Source of the DNA: Sphingobium sp. B2D3C
GTDB lineage: Bacteria > Pseudomonadota > Alphaproteobacteria > Sphingomonadales > Sphingomonadaceae
Reading direction: 5' to 3'
NCBI RefSeq assembly: GCF_025961835.1
Contig: NZ_JAOQOK010000001.1
Location: 3,303,501 to 3,367,500 of the forward strand
Length of the DNA: 64,000 nt
Positions 1 through 9,479 of the stretch are shown here, one piece after another. Positions within the stretch are counted from its first letter, which is position 1, and each line of letters starts with the position of its first letter. A model generated the notes under the pieces. The model was not told the origin of the DNA and searched no databases. It worked only from the letters and a program-made list of their open reading frames with translations. The translations under genes were made by a program, and so were the position numbers.

Positions 1-69
1 TTCAGTGTCTGGCGCGCACCCTCCGGCAGAGTCGCTCAGGCGACGAGCCATAGGGTGTCGCGAGTGTCG

Positions 70-1647
70 TTACGTGCCTCCCCGCGCATGGCTGTCGCAG
101 CGCAGATCGGCGCCTGGACCGGTCTCGGCGCCCTTGGAGTGTGATGCTTGTGCGGGCCAGGCGCAGAGCGGGCGGGCCGTCGTCACGGTCCCGTCCGCGT
201 CCGCATGCCGGGCGAGGATCGCGCCGGGCGCGGTGCCCTGCTCCACCCATGCCACCAGCGCCGCGAGCAGGTCGCTCTCGGGCTTGCCGGTCGCGCTGCG
301 GTCTTCCGATCCGCCGAAGCGGTCCGTGCCGGCCCCGCCCCGGCAGTGCTGCATGCCCGGGACCATGTAGAGCCGGGCGAAGGCGTCGCGGTCCTGCTCC
401 GCCTCTGCGCCCATGCGCGCGAAGAGATCGAGCGTGGAGAGTGGCTGCACGGATGCATCGGCCCAGCCATGATAGAGGATCAGCTTGCCCCCGCGCGCCG
501 CGAAGGTCCGCATGTCGGCGCTGCGGGCATCCATGGTTGCAAAGCTTTTGCGGGCGGCCGCGAGATCGGCGGCGAGATCGAAGCTTGCCGGGTCCCAGCC
601 GGCGTCGCCCCGGCCTGCGCTGTGACGCGCATGGCCGAACATCTGGACCGGCAGCGGTGGCAGGCCGCCGGGGCGGGCGGTGATGCCGGGCAGCAGGCCG
701 AAATCATGGGCCTTGCCGGTGCTGTCGGTGAGCGGCGCAACGATGTTCGCGATGGTTTTGACGGTGGCGGGCGCAAGGCAGTCTGTAGATTGGCCGGGCT
801 TGCAGGCGAGCTCCTCGACGCGGAAAGCGCAGCTGCGCGGATCGTCGATAATGCCATCGACCGCGCCGTCATTCGCATCGCAGCGCGAAATGGCGCGGCG
901 GGAGACCAGATCCCATTCCGCCGCGCTGATCGCGACGCCGTCGTTCTGCGTCTGGGCCAGATGCACATGCAGCAGCCGGGCGGCGAGCAGGGGCACGTCC
1001 AGACCCGGCGCGCCGATGAGCGCACCGTCATAATCGCCGGGGTAAAGCTGTAGCTCACGAAGGCCTTGCCGTCCGCCGCCGGAGCAGCCGAGGAAATAGG
1101 CGTGCGCGGCCGGCACGCCGTAAAAGCCATCGATGATCGCCTTAGAGACCTGCGTCAGCCGGTGATATGCGAGATGAGCGTATGTTTCCGACTTGCGGGC
1201 ATCGTCGATCCAGCGCTCGCCCTGGCGGTGCCCGGTATCGCTGGAGGCAGCGGCAAAGCCCTGCTCCACGCCGCGCGCCATGTCGGCATAATTATAATAG
1301 CCGGCCTCGCCGCCGACGCCGGTGCCGAGGAAGCGCCGATTCCAGTCGCGGGGAAGCCAGAGCTCGAAGCCGATGTCGCCGTCGATCCTGCCGGCCAATC
1401 GGCAGAAGTCCGCTCGCACCGCTTCGCCTTGCGGCGATGTCGGCGAGGTGGGACTCTGCCAGTGCGAAGCGGGCGCCACCGTTTCGAGTGTGGTGAGCGT
1501 CACGTTGGCGGGCAGGAGGGCGCGGGCCGCTGCGCAGCGATCGGCAAAGGCCGGCGTTCCATTGGCGGCGAGCGCAACGGAGGCGCTGCCGAGCAGGCCC
1601 GCCAAAGCGAGGGTCTTGAAAGCTGTGAGGGATCGCGCCGCGATCAC
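70..1647 (-). CDS. Tannase/feruloyl esterase family exported hydrolase
   Basis: A 525-residue alpha/beta hydrolase of the tannase and feruloyl esterase family, which cleaves ester bonds to phenolic acids. Residues 1-28 form a signal peptide, so it probably acts in the periplasm. The nucleophile elbow GCSGGG places the catalytic Ser near residue 189. A later GWAD segment and the PGMQHC segment carry the expected Asp and His. The GTG start lies within GTGA and overlaps the stop of the upstream DUF3237 gene, so translation is probably coupled. It is the last recognisable gene of a leftward operon with DUF3237 and carboxylesterase genes. Another leftward ORF may start at 51 and leave the window, but it is too short to identify. 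The family call is firm; the substrate is not known. Confidence 0.88.
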   Translation of the reverse strand: MIAARSLTAFKTLALAGLLGSASVALAANGTPAFADRCAAARALLPANVTLTTLETVAPASHWQSPTSPTSPQGEAVRADFCRLAGRIDGDIGFELWLPRDWNRRFLGTGVGGEAGYYNYADMARGVEQGFAAASSDTGHRQGERWIDDARKSETYAHLAYHRLTQVSKAIIDGFYGVPAAHAYFLGCSGGGRQGLRELQLYPGDYDGALIGAPGLDVPLLAARLLHVHLAQTQNDGVAISAAEWDLVSRRAISRCDANDGAVDGIIDDPRSCAFRVEELACKPGQSTDCLAPATVKTIANIVAPLTDSTGKAHDFGLLPGITARPGGLPPLPVQMFGHARHSAGRGDAGWDPASFDLAADLAAARKSFATMDARSADMRTFAARGGKLILYHGWADASVQPLSTLDLFARMGAEAEQDRDAFARLYMVPGMQHCRGGAGTDRFGGSEDRSATGKPESDLLAALVAWVEQGTAPGAILARHADADGTVTTARPLCAWPAQASHSKGAETGPGADLRCDSHARGGT

Positions 1648-2132
1648 AGCACCGCCCAGTAGGAGAACACCGCGCGGTCGGCGCGGCGATCGATCTTGCC
1701 CACGAACATCGTGCGGCAGAGCCAGTCATGCGGGCCTTCCGGCGCATCGAACACCGGGCTGGCGCCGGCATAATAGTCCGCCGGGTCGACGGCCTCGTAA
1801 TTCTGGAGCCGGGCCAGCACATCCTTGTTGCCATGCCGCACGCCGCGGTTCTGCAGCTCGATGATCGTGCCGTCATCCGCCTGGATCAGATAGCGCGCCT
1901 CGAACTTGACGGTGTGGTCGGTGCGGATGGTCGGCCAGTCGCCGCCGCTGTGCGGGACGACGATCCCATTCAGGCGCGGGCCGCGTACGATGCCGCTTTC
2001 CACGCCCACAAAGCCGCGCTCGGCACCCCAGAAGGTGGGGCCGTAGCGATAGCGCTTGGTCAGCTCGATCTCGATCTCGAAGGCGAAATCGAGCGCGGGC
2101 GGCTGGCGCTCGGGCGTTAGCGATCTACTCAT
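1644..2132 (-). CDS. DUF3237 domain protein
   Basis: A 162-residue cytosolic protein covering a single DUF3237 domain. The ATG at 2132 is chosen because GAGGAGGGG lies just upstream; the open frame continues to 2390 but that extension is low-complexity shadow of the esterase gene. It is closely related to the protein at 9013-9477: both share the segments RYGPT, GPRLNG, GGDWP, ARYLI, RLQNYE and DAPEGPH and both end in YWAVL. The function of the family is not established. It lies between two esterases, 16 bases after the carboxylesterase stop, so it belongs to the same leftward operon. A role in handling an ester or aromatic intermediate is inference from context only. Confidence 0.85.
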   Translation of the reverse strand: MSRSLTPERQPPALDFAFEIEIELTKRYRYGPTFWGAERGFVGVESGIVRGPRLNGIVVPHSGGDWPTIRTDHTVKFEARYLIQADDGTIIELQNRGVRHGNKDVLARLQNYEAVDPADYYAGASPVFDAPEGPHDWLCRTMFVGKIDRRADRAVFSYWAVL

Positions 2133-2148
2133 TAGCGGCCCCTCCTCA

Positions 2149-3810
2149 TCAGCGTATCCAAGGCCCGGGCGGGCGCGGTTCGCGTTCGCCGAGCTGCTCG
2201 GAGCCGAAGCGCGCCATGTAGCTGCGCTGCGCGGCCAGCGGATCGGATTCGAGCCGAACGGTCTTGCCGAAGCGCATCGTGGCCCGCAGCGAGGTTTCGT
2301 AGGGCAGCCACACCGGCATGTGCGGATTGTCCGGCCGGCCGGTCCGGGCGAAGGACGTCCATGCGCCGGACATGGCGGCACGCAGGGCATCGGCTTCGGG
2401 CGTCACCGTGCCGACGCCGGAATGTGCCTCGATATTGCCTAAGGTGAAGGCCAGCTCAATGCCATGGGGCGACACCCCGTGCAGACTGCCAATGTCAGTC
2501 GGCCAGTCGACCAGATAGAGATAGGCCGGTGCCCGCCCGAGCGCGGCCTTGCTTTCGGCCTGGATCGTCGCGTCGAGCAGATAGGACCGGTCGGTGGTCA
2601 GCCGTGCGAACAGCCGGGTGTTGCTATGGTCTGGGAACATGCCCCGCCAGGTCTCGATGGCCTTGGGCGCCTCGCCAGACGGGAAGAAGCGCAGCGATTC
2701 CTCCAGCACCCGCGCATCGCTCATCGTGTCGTAGGAAGGCACATGGCCGAGGAATATCGTCGTTTCCTCGATCGTGGTGCCGAGCATCATCGGCACGTCG
2801 GCGCTGAGCAGCGGCGCGTGCGGCAGGAACGGGTGCTGGACCACGCTCAACCCATCCACGAAGGGACGGAACTGGCCGGTCTCGTTGCGCACCTCGATGC
2901 CGGTGGCGGTGAGCGTGCGGGTCGGCACGTCCGCCAGCCGGCGGAGCCCGCCTTTGCGGATGCCGAGCTTGTGTAGGAGGCGGTCGGCGCGGTCGAGCGA
3001 GACCTCACGCGAGTCGAGCCGGATGCCGGGGCCGCTTTGCGAGATGGCGCGGTGGAACAGGCCCGAGGCCGATGGCATCGTCATCATCGCATTGATTTTG
3101 CGGCCGCCGCCGGAATGGCCGAAGATCATCACCCGGTCGGCATCGCCACCGAACTGGCCGATATTCTCGCGCACCCAGGCGAGGGCCAGCGCAATGTCGA
3201 GTGCGCCGGCATTGCCGGAGAGCGCATAACGCTCATCACCCGCTTCCGAGAGATTGAGATAGCCATGGACGTTGAGGCGATGGTTGATCGAGACCATCAC
3301 GACGTCATGATTGCGCGCCAGCCAGGCGCCATTGCTGACGGGATCGTCCGAGCCACCGACTTCCCAGCCGCCGCCATGGACCCAGACCATCACCGGCTTG
3401 CTGCCGGTCAGCGAGCCGGTCCAGACATTGGCGACAAGGCAGTCTTCCGAATGCGTGGGCGTGTCGGGACCGCCGAGAAAGCCATGCTGCGGGCAGCGCG
3501 GCCCGTAGCGCGAGGCGTCGCGCACATCGCTCCAGGGCTTGCGTGGGACAGGCGGGAGGAAACGTGCGGCGCCGCCCGTCGGCTCGCCATAGGGAATGCC
3601 CTTGAACGCATAAACGGCGCCCTCGGTAATGCCCTGCACCTTGCCGGCCGAGGTCGAAACAATGGGCCGCTCACCGACCGCGCCGATGGCGGCGAGCGAG
3701 GGCGCGGCGATCAATCCGACGCCAGCGCCGAGTAGGCCGCGCCGCGAGAAGGCCATGTGTGGCCGCCGTGACAAGCTGCCGGTGCGTGCGGTGGAGAACG
3801 GATCGCTCAT
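2149..3810 (-). CDS. Type-B carboxylesterase with Tat-type signal
   Basis: A 553-residue carboxylesterase/cholinesterase-type hydrolase. The N-terminus contains SRRGLLGAG followed by a hydrophobic stretch, typical of twin-arginine export. Family landmarks are GIPYGEP, SEDCL, the oxyanion-hole segment VHGGGW and the nucleophile motif GHSGGG, where most relatives have GESAGG. GTTIEE carries the likely acidic residue and GVSPHG the likely His. The ATG at 3810 follows AAGG at 7 bases. It is the first gene of a leftward operon with DUF3237 and tannase-family genes, diverging from the SnoaL/quinoprotein operon. Two exported esterases together suggest breakdown of an ester-linked substrate; which one cannot be read from the sequence. 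Confidence 0.88.
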   Translation of the reverse strand: MSDPFSTARTGSLSRRPHMAFSRRGLLGAGVGLIAAPSLAAIGAVGERPIVSTSAGKVQGITEGAVYAFKGIPYGEPTGGAARFLPPVPRKPWSDVRDASRYGPRCPQHGFLGGPDTPTHSEDCLVANVWTGSLTGSKPVMVWVHGGGWEVGGSDDPVSNGAWLARNHDVVMVSINHRLNVHGYLNLSEAGDERYALSGNAGALDIALALAWVRENIGQFGGDADRVMIFGHSGGGRKINAMMTMPSASGLFHRAISQSGPGIRLDSREVSLDRADRLLHKLGIRKGGLRRLADVPTRTLTATGIEVRNETGQFRPFVDGLSVVQHPFLPHAPLLSADVPMMLGTTIEETTIFLGHVPSYDTMSDARVLEESLRFFPSGEAPKAIETWRGMFPDHSNTRLFARLTTDRSYLLDATIQAESKAALGRAPAYLYLVDWPTDIGSLHGVSPHGIELAFTLGNIEAHSGVGTVTPEADALRAAMSGAWTSFARTGRPDNPHMPVWLPYETSLRATMRFGKTVRLESDPLAAQRSYMARFGSEQLGEREPRPPGPWIR

Positions 3811-4164
3811 CGCATCACCTTCCGCGATGGGAAGGCGCGCTGAGACACGCGGATGCAGCCGGGATGCAGCATTGTCCTCTCCTGTGAACCAAGCTCCTGC
3901 CGCGACTCTTTCCTGAATCGTCTAGCAATCATGAGATGAAACTTGCAAATTTGTTCATTCAGTGCAAGCTGGTTCCGTTCAATGAGAAAAAATTGCCGTT
4001 TCCCATTTCGTTGCGGAGCGGTTGAGCGGGGAAATGCGGATCGCCGAGTCGGGCCAGAGGTCTGAACAGGCGGCCGCGCGGAGAGGGTGCGATTCGGTCC
4101 GGCGCGTGCGCGACGGACCGTCGACACCGGATCGGACGATCATGGGTCGGGAAGAGGTGAGAGG
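3811..4164. promoter_or_regulatory. Divergent intergenic region between the two arms of the catabolic cluster
   Basis: About 350 bases with no convincing gene, separating the leftward esterase operon from the rightward SnoaL/quinoprotein operon. The centre (about 3930-4005) is clearly more AT-rich than the flanks and is the likely promoter area. It contains a spaced inverted repeat, CTTGCA and TGCAAG about 15 bases apart, and two similar TTCATT/TTCAAT blocks, any of which could bind a regulator. No strong sigma-70 pair is obvious. No regulator gene lies in the cluster itself. Confidence 0.4.
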
Positions 4165-4641
4165 ATGAAGATATCGCTAGTGCTCGGTGCCCTCCTGCTG
4201 GTGGGCGTGACTGCCGCGATCAGCTGGTGGCTCGGGATCAATCACGAGCGCAGGCGCGAGCAGGCCAATATCGAGATGGTGCTGGCAATGTGGGATGGCG
4301 TCATCAATCGCGCCGATCCCGATGCGGTAATGAAATACATCGATGAGGATTACATCCAGCATAACCCCAATGTGCGGCAGGGCCGCGAGGGCGTGCTGGA
4401 GCTGATCTCGCTGATCCGCAATCCGCCCCCCGCAATGATCCCGCCCGGCAAGAAGACGCTGAAGAAGGCCATCGCGCAGGGCGACTATGTGGTGGTGATC
4501 TGGACCCAGCCGCAGCCCGATCCGCACAATCCCGGCGAGACCTACTCCGGCGAAGCCTTCGACATGTTCCGCATCGCCGATGGCAAGGTGGTCGAGCATT
4601 GGGACGATACCCGCAAGGCGCTGACACCCTGGCGGCGCTAG
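4165..4641 (+). CDS. Membrane-anchored SnoaL-like (NTF2-fold) protein
   Basis: A 158-residue protein with one N-terminal hydrophobic segment (about residues 4-25) without a clear cleavage site, so probably a signal anchor, followed by a SnoaL-like domain. The motifs DYIQHNP and the late FRIADGKVVEHWDD are typical of the subgroup described as SnoaL-like aldol-condensation enzymes; the reaction here is unknown. It shares both motifs with the protein at 9480-9953. The ATG at 4165 is preferred over the upstream frame opening because GAAGAGGTGAGAGG precedes it. It is the first gene of the rightward operon and lies 60 bases before the next SnoaL-type gene. Confidence 0.82.
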   Translation: MKISLVLGALLLVGVTAAISWWLGINHERRREQANIEMVLAMWDGVINRADPDAVMKYIDEDYIQHNPNVRQGREGVLELISLIRNPPPAMIPPGKKTLKKAIAQGDYVVVIWTQPQPDPHNPGETYSGEAFDMFRIADGKVVEHWDDTRKALTPWRR

Positions 4642-4701
4642 GCGCTGACCCCCAGTTCCGGCGCCCAAGACAAGATTTGAGACCTGAGGAGAGGAACGTT
4701 C

Positions 4702-5181
4702 ATGGCCAGTTTCGCTGACGACCGCGCGGAAATCGAGGATCTGCAGGCGCGCTATCTGTTCGCGCTCGATTGGCAGGACCCGGATGGCTACGCCGGCACC
4801 TTCGCCGAGGAAGGCGTACTGGATTGGGCCGGTGGCATCGTGCGAGGGCGCGAGGCAATCCGCGAGGAATGCGTGGGCATGCGCACCTACTTCTCGGGGC
4901 GCGGCAAGGGCGAGGAGCCGACTCGCCCGCCGCGGCTGCGCCACTTCATCACCAACATCACCGTGAAGGTGGAGGGCGACAAGGCCTGGAGCCGCTCCTT
5001 CTGGTTCGAAATCGACAACGATACCCGCCTGCGCACGCCCTATGTCGGCGGCTACGGCCATTATGAAGACGAGTTGCGCCGCGTCGATGGCAAATGGCTC
5101 TTCACCTTCCGCAAGATCTGGAACGAGTGCATGGAGGACCGCGCCGCCGAATATGTGAACCCCGTCACGCAGATGGGTTGA
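4702..5181 (+). CDS. SnoaL-like nuclear transport factor 2 family protein
   Basis: A 159-residue soluble NTF2-fold protein of the SnoaL_4 type. The N-terminus has the usual DDRAEIEDLQARYLFALD helix, and the body contains RHFITNITVKVEGDKAW and a YGHYEDELRRVDGKW segment. Such proteins are usually small isomerases, dehydratases or cyclases, or binding subunits beside ring-hydroxylating enzymes; the activity here cannot be assigned. The start is well supported by GAGGAGAGGA upstream. The stop at 5181 is 3 bases from the start of the quinoprotein dehydrogenase gene, so the two are almost certainly cotranscribed. Confidence 0.82.
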   Translation: MASFADDRAEIEDLQARYLFALDWQDPDGYAGTFAEEGVLDWAGGIVRGREAIREECVGMRTYFSGRGKGEEPTRPPRLRHFITNITVKVEGDKAWSRSFWFEIDNDTRLRTPYVGGYGHYEDELRRVDGKWLFTFRKIWNECMEDRAAEYVNPVTQMG

Positions 5182-5184
5182 GCA

Positions 5185-7416
5185 GTGTCCGGGCGTCCTG
5201 CCGTGCCGCCATCCGGTGTGTCGAGCCTGCTTGGCGCCATGCTGGGCCTTGCCCTGCTGGCGGCCTGCTCGAACGCGCCGCCCGGCAGCATGGCGGGACC
5301 GCCTCCGTTCGGTGCGGGCGACGATTGGGACAATCCGGGCGGGGACTGGGCGGAAAGCCGCTACTCCCGCCTCACCGACATCGACAAGACCAATGTGGGT
5401 AGGCTCGGCCTCGCCTGGGATTATGATCTCGGCACCACCCGCGTGCAGGAAGCGACGCCGGTCGTCATCGACGGGGTGATGTATACGTCTGGCAATCTCG
5501 GCCGGGCCTATGCGCTGGACGCGGCAACGGGCCGCCAACTCTGGGCCTTCTCGCCCGAGGTCGACATGCAAGTCAATCGCTACGCCTGTTGCGATCAGGC
5601 CAATCGCGGCGTGGCCGTGGCGGACGGGAAAGTGTTCGTCGCCGCGCTCGACGGATGGCTCTATGCGCTCGACCAGAAGACCGGCGCGGTCGTCTGGAAG
5701 GCCGACAGTTTTCTCGATCGCAATCGGGCCTATACCAGCACGGGCGCGCCGGAAGTGGCGGGCGACCTCGTCATCATCGGCAATGCCGGCGCGGAATATG
5801 ACACGCGCGGCTATGTCATCGCGTTCGACATCCGCACCGGCAAGGAGGCCTGGCGCTTCTACACCATACCGCGCGATCCCGCGCTGGGGCCGCAGGAAAG
5901 CAAGGCGCTGGAGGCGGCGCTCAAGACCTGGAATCCGAAAAGCCGCTGGGATATCGGCGGCGGCGGCACGGCCTGGGATGCGATCACCTACGATCCCGAA
6001 TTCGATCAGGTCATCATCGGCGTCGGCAATGGCGGGCCTTATGCGCAGGCGATCCGTTCGCCGGGCGGCGGGGACAATCTCTACCTGAGTTCGCTGGTCG
6101 CACTCGACCGCAAGACGGGCGCGATGAAATGGCATTTTCAGGAGACGCCGGGCGACAACTGGGATTTCACCTCCGTCCAACCCATGATCCTGACGCGTAT
6201 GGCGGTGAACGGCGCCGAGCGCCCCGTGCTGCTGCACACGCCCAAGAACGGCTTCTTCTTCATGCTGGACCGGGAGACGGGCAAGCCGCTCGCTGTGCAC
6301 AGGATGGTGCGCACAAGCTGGGCTTCGGGCTGGGACCTCAAGACCGGCAAGCCGATCGCCACGCCCGAATATTCGGACATCAATGCGGGTCCCAAGCTGG
6401 TCTTCCCGGCCCCGCCCGGTGCACGCAACTGGTATGGCGCGGCTTATGATCCGCAGCGCAAGATGTACGTCGCCCATTTTCTCGACATGGGCAATCTCAT
6501 CATGGTGCCGCCCGCCAATCTGACGATGCCGCGGCGCAAGCTGGCCCTGAACGCGGGCACGGAATCGATCTTCACGCCCTTTCTGGAGGCTGCGCTTCCC
6601 GGTCTGCCCAAGGATGTGCAGAAGACCATCACCGATCTGCCGCAATGGCAATGGGTGAAGGACAAGCCCTGGGCGGCCGATGTGCGCGCCGTCGATCCGG
6701 TGACCGGCAGGACGATCTGGAGCTATCCGCGCGAGGACGGCTGGCAGGACCGCAGTGGCGTACTCACGACGCAGAGCGGCCTCACCATCTTCGGCACGCT
6801 GTCGGGCAAGCTGGTCATCCTGGATTCCGATACCGGCAAGGTGGTGCGCACGATCGACACCGGTCGCTCGATCCTCGCCGCCCCCATGACCTACCGGGTG
6901 AAGGGCGTGCAATATATCGCGGTGCAGACCGGCTGGGGCGGGGGCGGCTGGGGACTGGTCCCCGATTATTCCGCGGCCTATGCCAAGGGGAACGCCAATC
7001 GCATCCTGGTCTTTCGGCTGGATGGTGGGCCGGTGCCGATCCCGCCGGATCTTCCGCCGGAGGGGCCGATCCCGGCGCCGCCCCTGCAGATCTCCGGCAC
7101 CGATGCCGATCGGTTGGCGAAGGGACGAGTGCTCTTCTCGAAAAACTGTTCCATCTGCCATTCCAACATGCCGCGCGCGCCGCTGCCGAGCCTGACCCGC
7201 ATGAGCGAGGGCGCGCATCAGGCGTTCGAGCAGATCGTGCTGGAAGGGCTGCTGCTGCCCAACGGAATGCCGCGCTGGGACGATCTGCTGACGCGCGCCG
7301 ACGTGCAGGCGATCCACGCCCATCTGATCGATCTGCAGAGCAAGGCATACGCCCGGCAGCAGGCCGGAGCGCCGCCGGAAACCCCGATCTACTCCCGCAT
7401 CACCACGGCCAACTGA
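5185..7416 (+). CDS. PQQ-dependent quinohemoprotein alcohol dehydrogenase
   Basis: A 743-residue periplasmic dehydrogenase with an eight-bladed propeller PQQ domain and a C-terminal cytochrome c domain. It oxidises an alcohol and passes electrons through haem c to the respiratory chain. The N-terminus has a lipoprotein-like signal with LAAC. The vicinal cysteines at about 135-136 (ACCD) form the ring that stacks on PQQ in this family. Haem attachment is CSICH at about 655-659. The catalytic Asp lies in GDNWDFT; the residue two positions later is Thr, not the Asp found in lanthanide-dependent enzymes, so calcium is the likely metal. The GTG start at 5185 has no strong ribosome site but supplies a positively charged N-region. 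PQQ synthesis genes are not in the window. Confidence 0.92.
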   Translation: MSGRPAVPPSGVSSLLGAMLGLALLAACSNAPPGSMAGPPPFGAGDDWDNPGGDWAESRYSRLTDIDKTNVGRLGLAWDYDLGTTRVQEATPVVIDGVMYTSGNLGRAYALDAATGRQLWAFSPEVDMQVNRYACCDQANRGVAVADGKVFVAALDGWLYALDQKTGAVVWKADSFLDRNRAYTSTGAPEVAGDLVIIGNAGAEYDTRGYVIAFDIRTGKEAWRFYTIPRDPALGPQESKALEAALKTWNPKSRWDIGGGGTAWDAITYDPEFDQVIIGVGNGGPYAQAIRSPGGGDNLYLSSLVALDRKTGAMKWHFQETPGDNWDFTSVQPMILTRMAVNGAERPVLLHTPKNGFFFMLDRETGKPLAVHRMVRTSWASGWDLKTGKPIATPEYSDINAGPKLVFPAPPGARNWYGAAYDPQRKMYVAHFLDMGNLIMVPPANLTMPRRKLALNAGTESIFTPFLEAALPGLPKDVQKTITDLPQWQWVKDKPWAADVRAVDPVTGRTIWSYPREDGWQDRSGVLTTQSGLTIFGTLSGKLVILDSDTGKVVRTIDTGRSILAAPMTYRVKGVQYIAVQTGWGGGGWGLVPDYSAAYAKGNANRILVFRLDGGPVPIPPDLPPEGPIPAPPLQISGTDADRLAKGRVLFSKNCSICHSNMPRAPLPSLTRMSEGAHQAFEQIVLEGLLLPNGMPRWDDLLTRADVQAIHAHLIDLQSKAYARQQAGAPPETPIYSRITTAN

Positions 7417-7545
7417 TGAGAGCATGAGCGAGATGGATGATATATTCTCACTGTTCGGAAGGGTATCGCTCTCGAGAGATGTGGAGAGGCGTCCCCTGAG
7501 GATGAGCATCCTTGTCTGCCTGGCCTCGGACGCGGGTGGTCGCTT

Positions 7546-8967
7546 ATGACTGCCGCAGCGACGGCCCTGCCCGAGCAGGATGGCATCGACATTTTCGAAT
7601 CGGCCCGGCTCAAGCCGCGCTACTGGCTGCTCGTCGTCCTGTTGATGACGCAGGGCCTGTTCGAGTTTTTCGATTTCTACATCATCGGCTTTCTGGTCAG
7701 CGTCATCGGGCCGGAATGGAACCTCACCTTCGGCCAGGTCTCTATCGTGCTGCTCTCGGCGGGCGTGGGTCAATTGGTGGGTGCGCTACCCTTCGCCTGG
7801 TTCGCGGATCGTTACGGGCGCAAGCCGGCGTTGATCTCCGGCATCGTGCTCTATTCGTTGGCGGCCGGCTGCGCGGCCTTCGTGCCGGACGGGAGCTGGA
7901 TGCTGTTCGCGTTCCTGCGCTTCATCGTCGGGGTGGGCTATGGCGGCACGCAGATCACCTTGCTGATAGAGATCGCGCCGACGCGCTGGCGGACCATGAT
8001 CGCAAGTGCGAGCGGCCTGATCGCGCCCGGCGGGGTGTTGCTGGCCTCGTTGCTGGTCGCCAATTTCCTGCCGACCATCGGCTGGCGCGGCCTCGCCCTG
8101 CTCGGTTTCTTCCCGCTCGTCATCGCCTTCGCACTCTACTTCCTGGTGCCGGAATCGGTCCGCTGGCTGGTCTCCCAGGGCCGCGCGACCGAAGCGCATG
8201 ATGTGCTCGCCAAATATGTCGATCTGCCCAAGGACCAGATCCCGCTGCCGCGCGTGCCCAAGGAAGTGCGCCGCGCGCGCCTGCGCGACATTGCGCTGTA
8301 TCCGGGTCGCTTCTGGCTGATCGTGGCGACCAGCTCCGGGCTCGGCATCGCCGGCTTCGGCGTGGCCTTGTGGGGGCCGACGGTGCTCACCATGCTGCTC
8401 AAGATCCAGCCGGCCGAGGCGGCTGCCTATTTCGTGTTCGTGAGCATTGCCGGCATCGCCGGTCGGGCGCTGTGGACGATCACCCCGCATTTCATCGGTC
8501 GCTGGCGCTCCGCGCTCATCTGCCTGTTCGGAACGGCGGTGACGATCAGCGCTGCGGCCTTCCTGCACCCTTATTTCGTGGCCGGCGTGCCGGTGTTCCT
8601 GCTGTGCCTGATGTGCGGATCACTGTTCTACGATGGCGGGGCCTCCAACAGCTCGCCTTACGGGACGGAACTGTTCCCAGTCCGCCTCGCCGGGCTGGGT
8701 GGCGGCCTCGTCCAGATGGTCAGCGGCTTCGGCAAGCTGCTCGGGCCGATCATTCTCGCGCTGATCGCCGGCAGCGGCAATCTGCTCTCGCCCCAGGCAA
8801 CGGAAGCCGCGATCACGCCCGGCTTCCTCACGCTCGCCGCCTTTGCCGTCATCGGCTTCCTCGCCACCTCGATGCTGCGATACGAAACCCATGGCGTCCG
8901 CATGGTGACCGATGAGGACGATTTCGTCTCCGGCAAAGTCAACGCCAAGCCACCTCCGCTCGCTTGA
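7546..8967 (+). CDS. MFS transporter, sugar/aromatic-acid type
   Basis: A 473-residue inner-membrane protein with about 12 hydrophobic segments. The family signature FADRYGRKPAL lies between the second and third helices, and a PESVRWL segment follows helix 6, as in the aromatic acid:H+ symporter and sugar porter branches. It probably imports the substrate or a breakdown product handled by the surrounding esterases and quinoprotein dehydrogenase. It follows the dehydrogenase after a 129-base gap with no gene, and a DUF3237 and a SnoaL gene follow. The substrate cannot be read from sequence. Confidence 0.87.
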   Translation: MTAAATALPEQDGIDIFESARLKPRYWLLVVLLMTQGLFEFFDFYIIGFLVSVIGPEWNLTFGQVSIVLLSAGVGQLVGALPFAWFADRYGRKPALISGIVLYSLAAGCAAFVPDGSWMLFAFLRFIVGVGYGGTQITLLIEIAPTRWRTMIASASGLIAPGGVLLASLLVANFLPTIGWRGLALLGFFPLVIAFALYFLVPESVRWLVSQGRATEAHDVLAKYVDLPKDQIPLPRVPKEVRRARLRDIALYPGRFWLIVATSSGLGIAGFGVALWGPTVLTMLLKIQPAEAAAYFVFVSIAGIAGRALWTITPHFIGRWRSALICLFGTAVTISAAAFLHPYFVAGVPVFLLCLMCGSLFYDGGASNSSPYGTELFPVRLAGLGGGLVQMVSGFGKLLGPIILALIAGSGNLLSPQATEAAITPGFLTLAAFAVIGFLATSMLRYETHGVRMVTDEDDFVSGKVNAKPPPLA

Positions 8968-9012
8968 GCGCCGCCGCCCGCCTTATCCACACACCACATG
9001 CAAGGAACCGGT

Positions 9013-9477
9013 ATGCAGCCGCCTGAACTGGAATATGTCTTCACCATCGAGATCGATCTGAGCCCCCGCTTTCGCTACGGCCCGACCACGGACGGGTTGG
9101 AGCGCGGCTATGTGGGCGTGCTCGGCGGCCGCATCACCGGCCCGCGCCTCAACGGGCGCATCGTGCCCCACACCGGCGGGGACTGGCCCAGCATCCGCCC
9201 GGACCAGACCTGCGACTTCAATGCGCGTTACCTGATCGAGGCCGACGACGGCACGCTGATCCAACTGCGCAACACCGGCGTGCGCCATGGACCCAAGGAA
9301 GTGCTGGATCGCCTGCAGAATTATGAGCCCGTCGACCCCTCCGAATATTATATGCGGGTGACGCCGCAGTTCGATGCACCGGAAGGGCCGCATGGCTGGC
9401 TCAGCCGGACCGTGTTCATCGGCAAGACGGATCGGCAGAAGACCAAGTCCGTGTTCAACTATTGGGCGGTGCTCTGA
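9013..9477 (+). CDS. DUF3237 domain protein, second copy
   Basis: A 154-residue DUF3237 protein, paralogous to 1644-2132 over its whole length, including the ends RYGPT and YWAVL. ATG 9013 is preferred to ATG 8998 because AAGGA sits 6 bases before it. It is two bases upstream of a SnoaL-type gene whose closest relative in the window is at the head of the same rightward arm, so a DUF3237 plus SnoaL pair appears on both sides of the cluster. Function unknown; it may act on the same pathway intermediate as its paralogue. Confidence 0.85.
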   Translation: MQPPELEYVFTIEIDLSPRFRYGPTTDGLERGYVGVLGGRITGPRLNGRIVPHTGGDWPSIRPDQTCDFNARYLIEADDGTLIQLRNTGVRHGPKEVLDRLQNYEPVDPSEYYMRVTPQFDAPEGPHGWLSRTVFIGKTDRQKTKSVFNYWAVL

Positions 9478-9479
9478 AC

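Noticed and set aside
1644..2390. Extended DUF3237 reading frame to 2390
   Set aside because: The additional 86 residues are Pro/Arg/Cys-rich shadow of the carboxylesterase; a strong ribosome site lies at the inner ATG.
4177..7773. 1198-residue open reading frame on the minus strand opposite the SnoaL and quinoprotein genes
   Set aside because: It is a long antisense frame with His/Arg/Gln/Asp-rich low-complexity composition typical of GC-rich shadows; the plus strand has well-supported family proteins.
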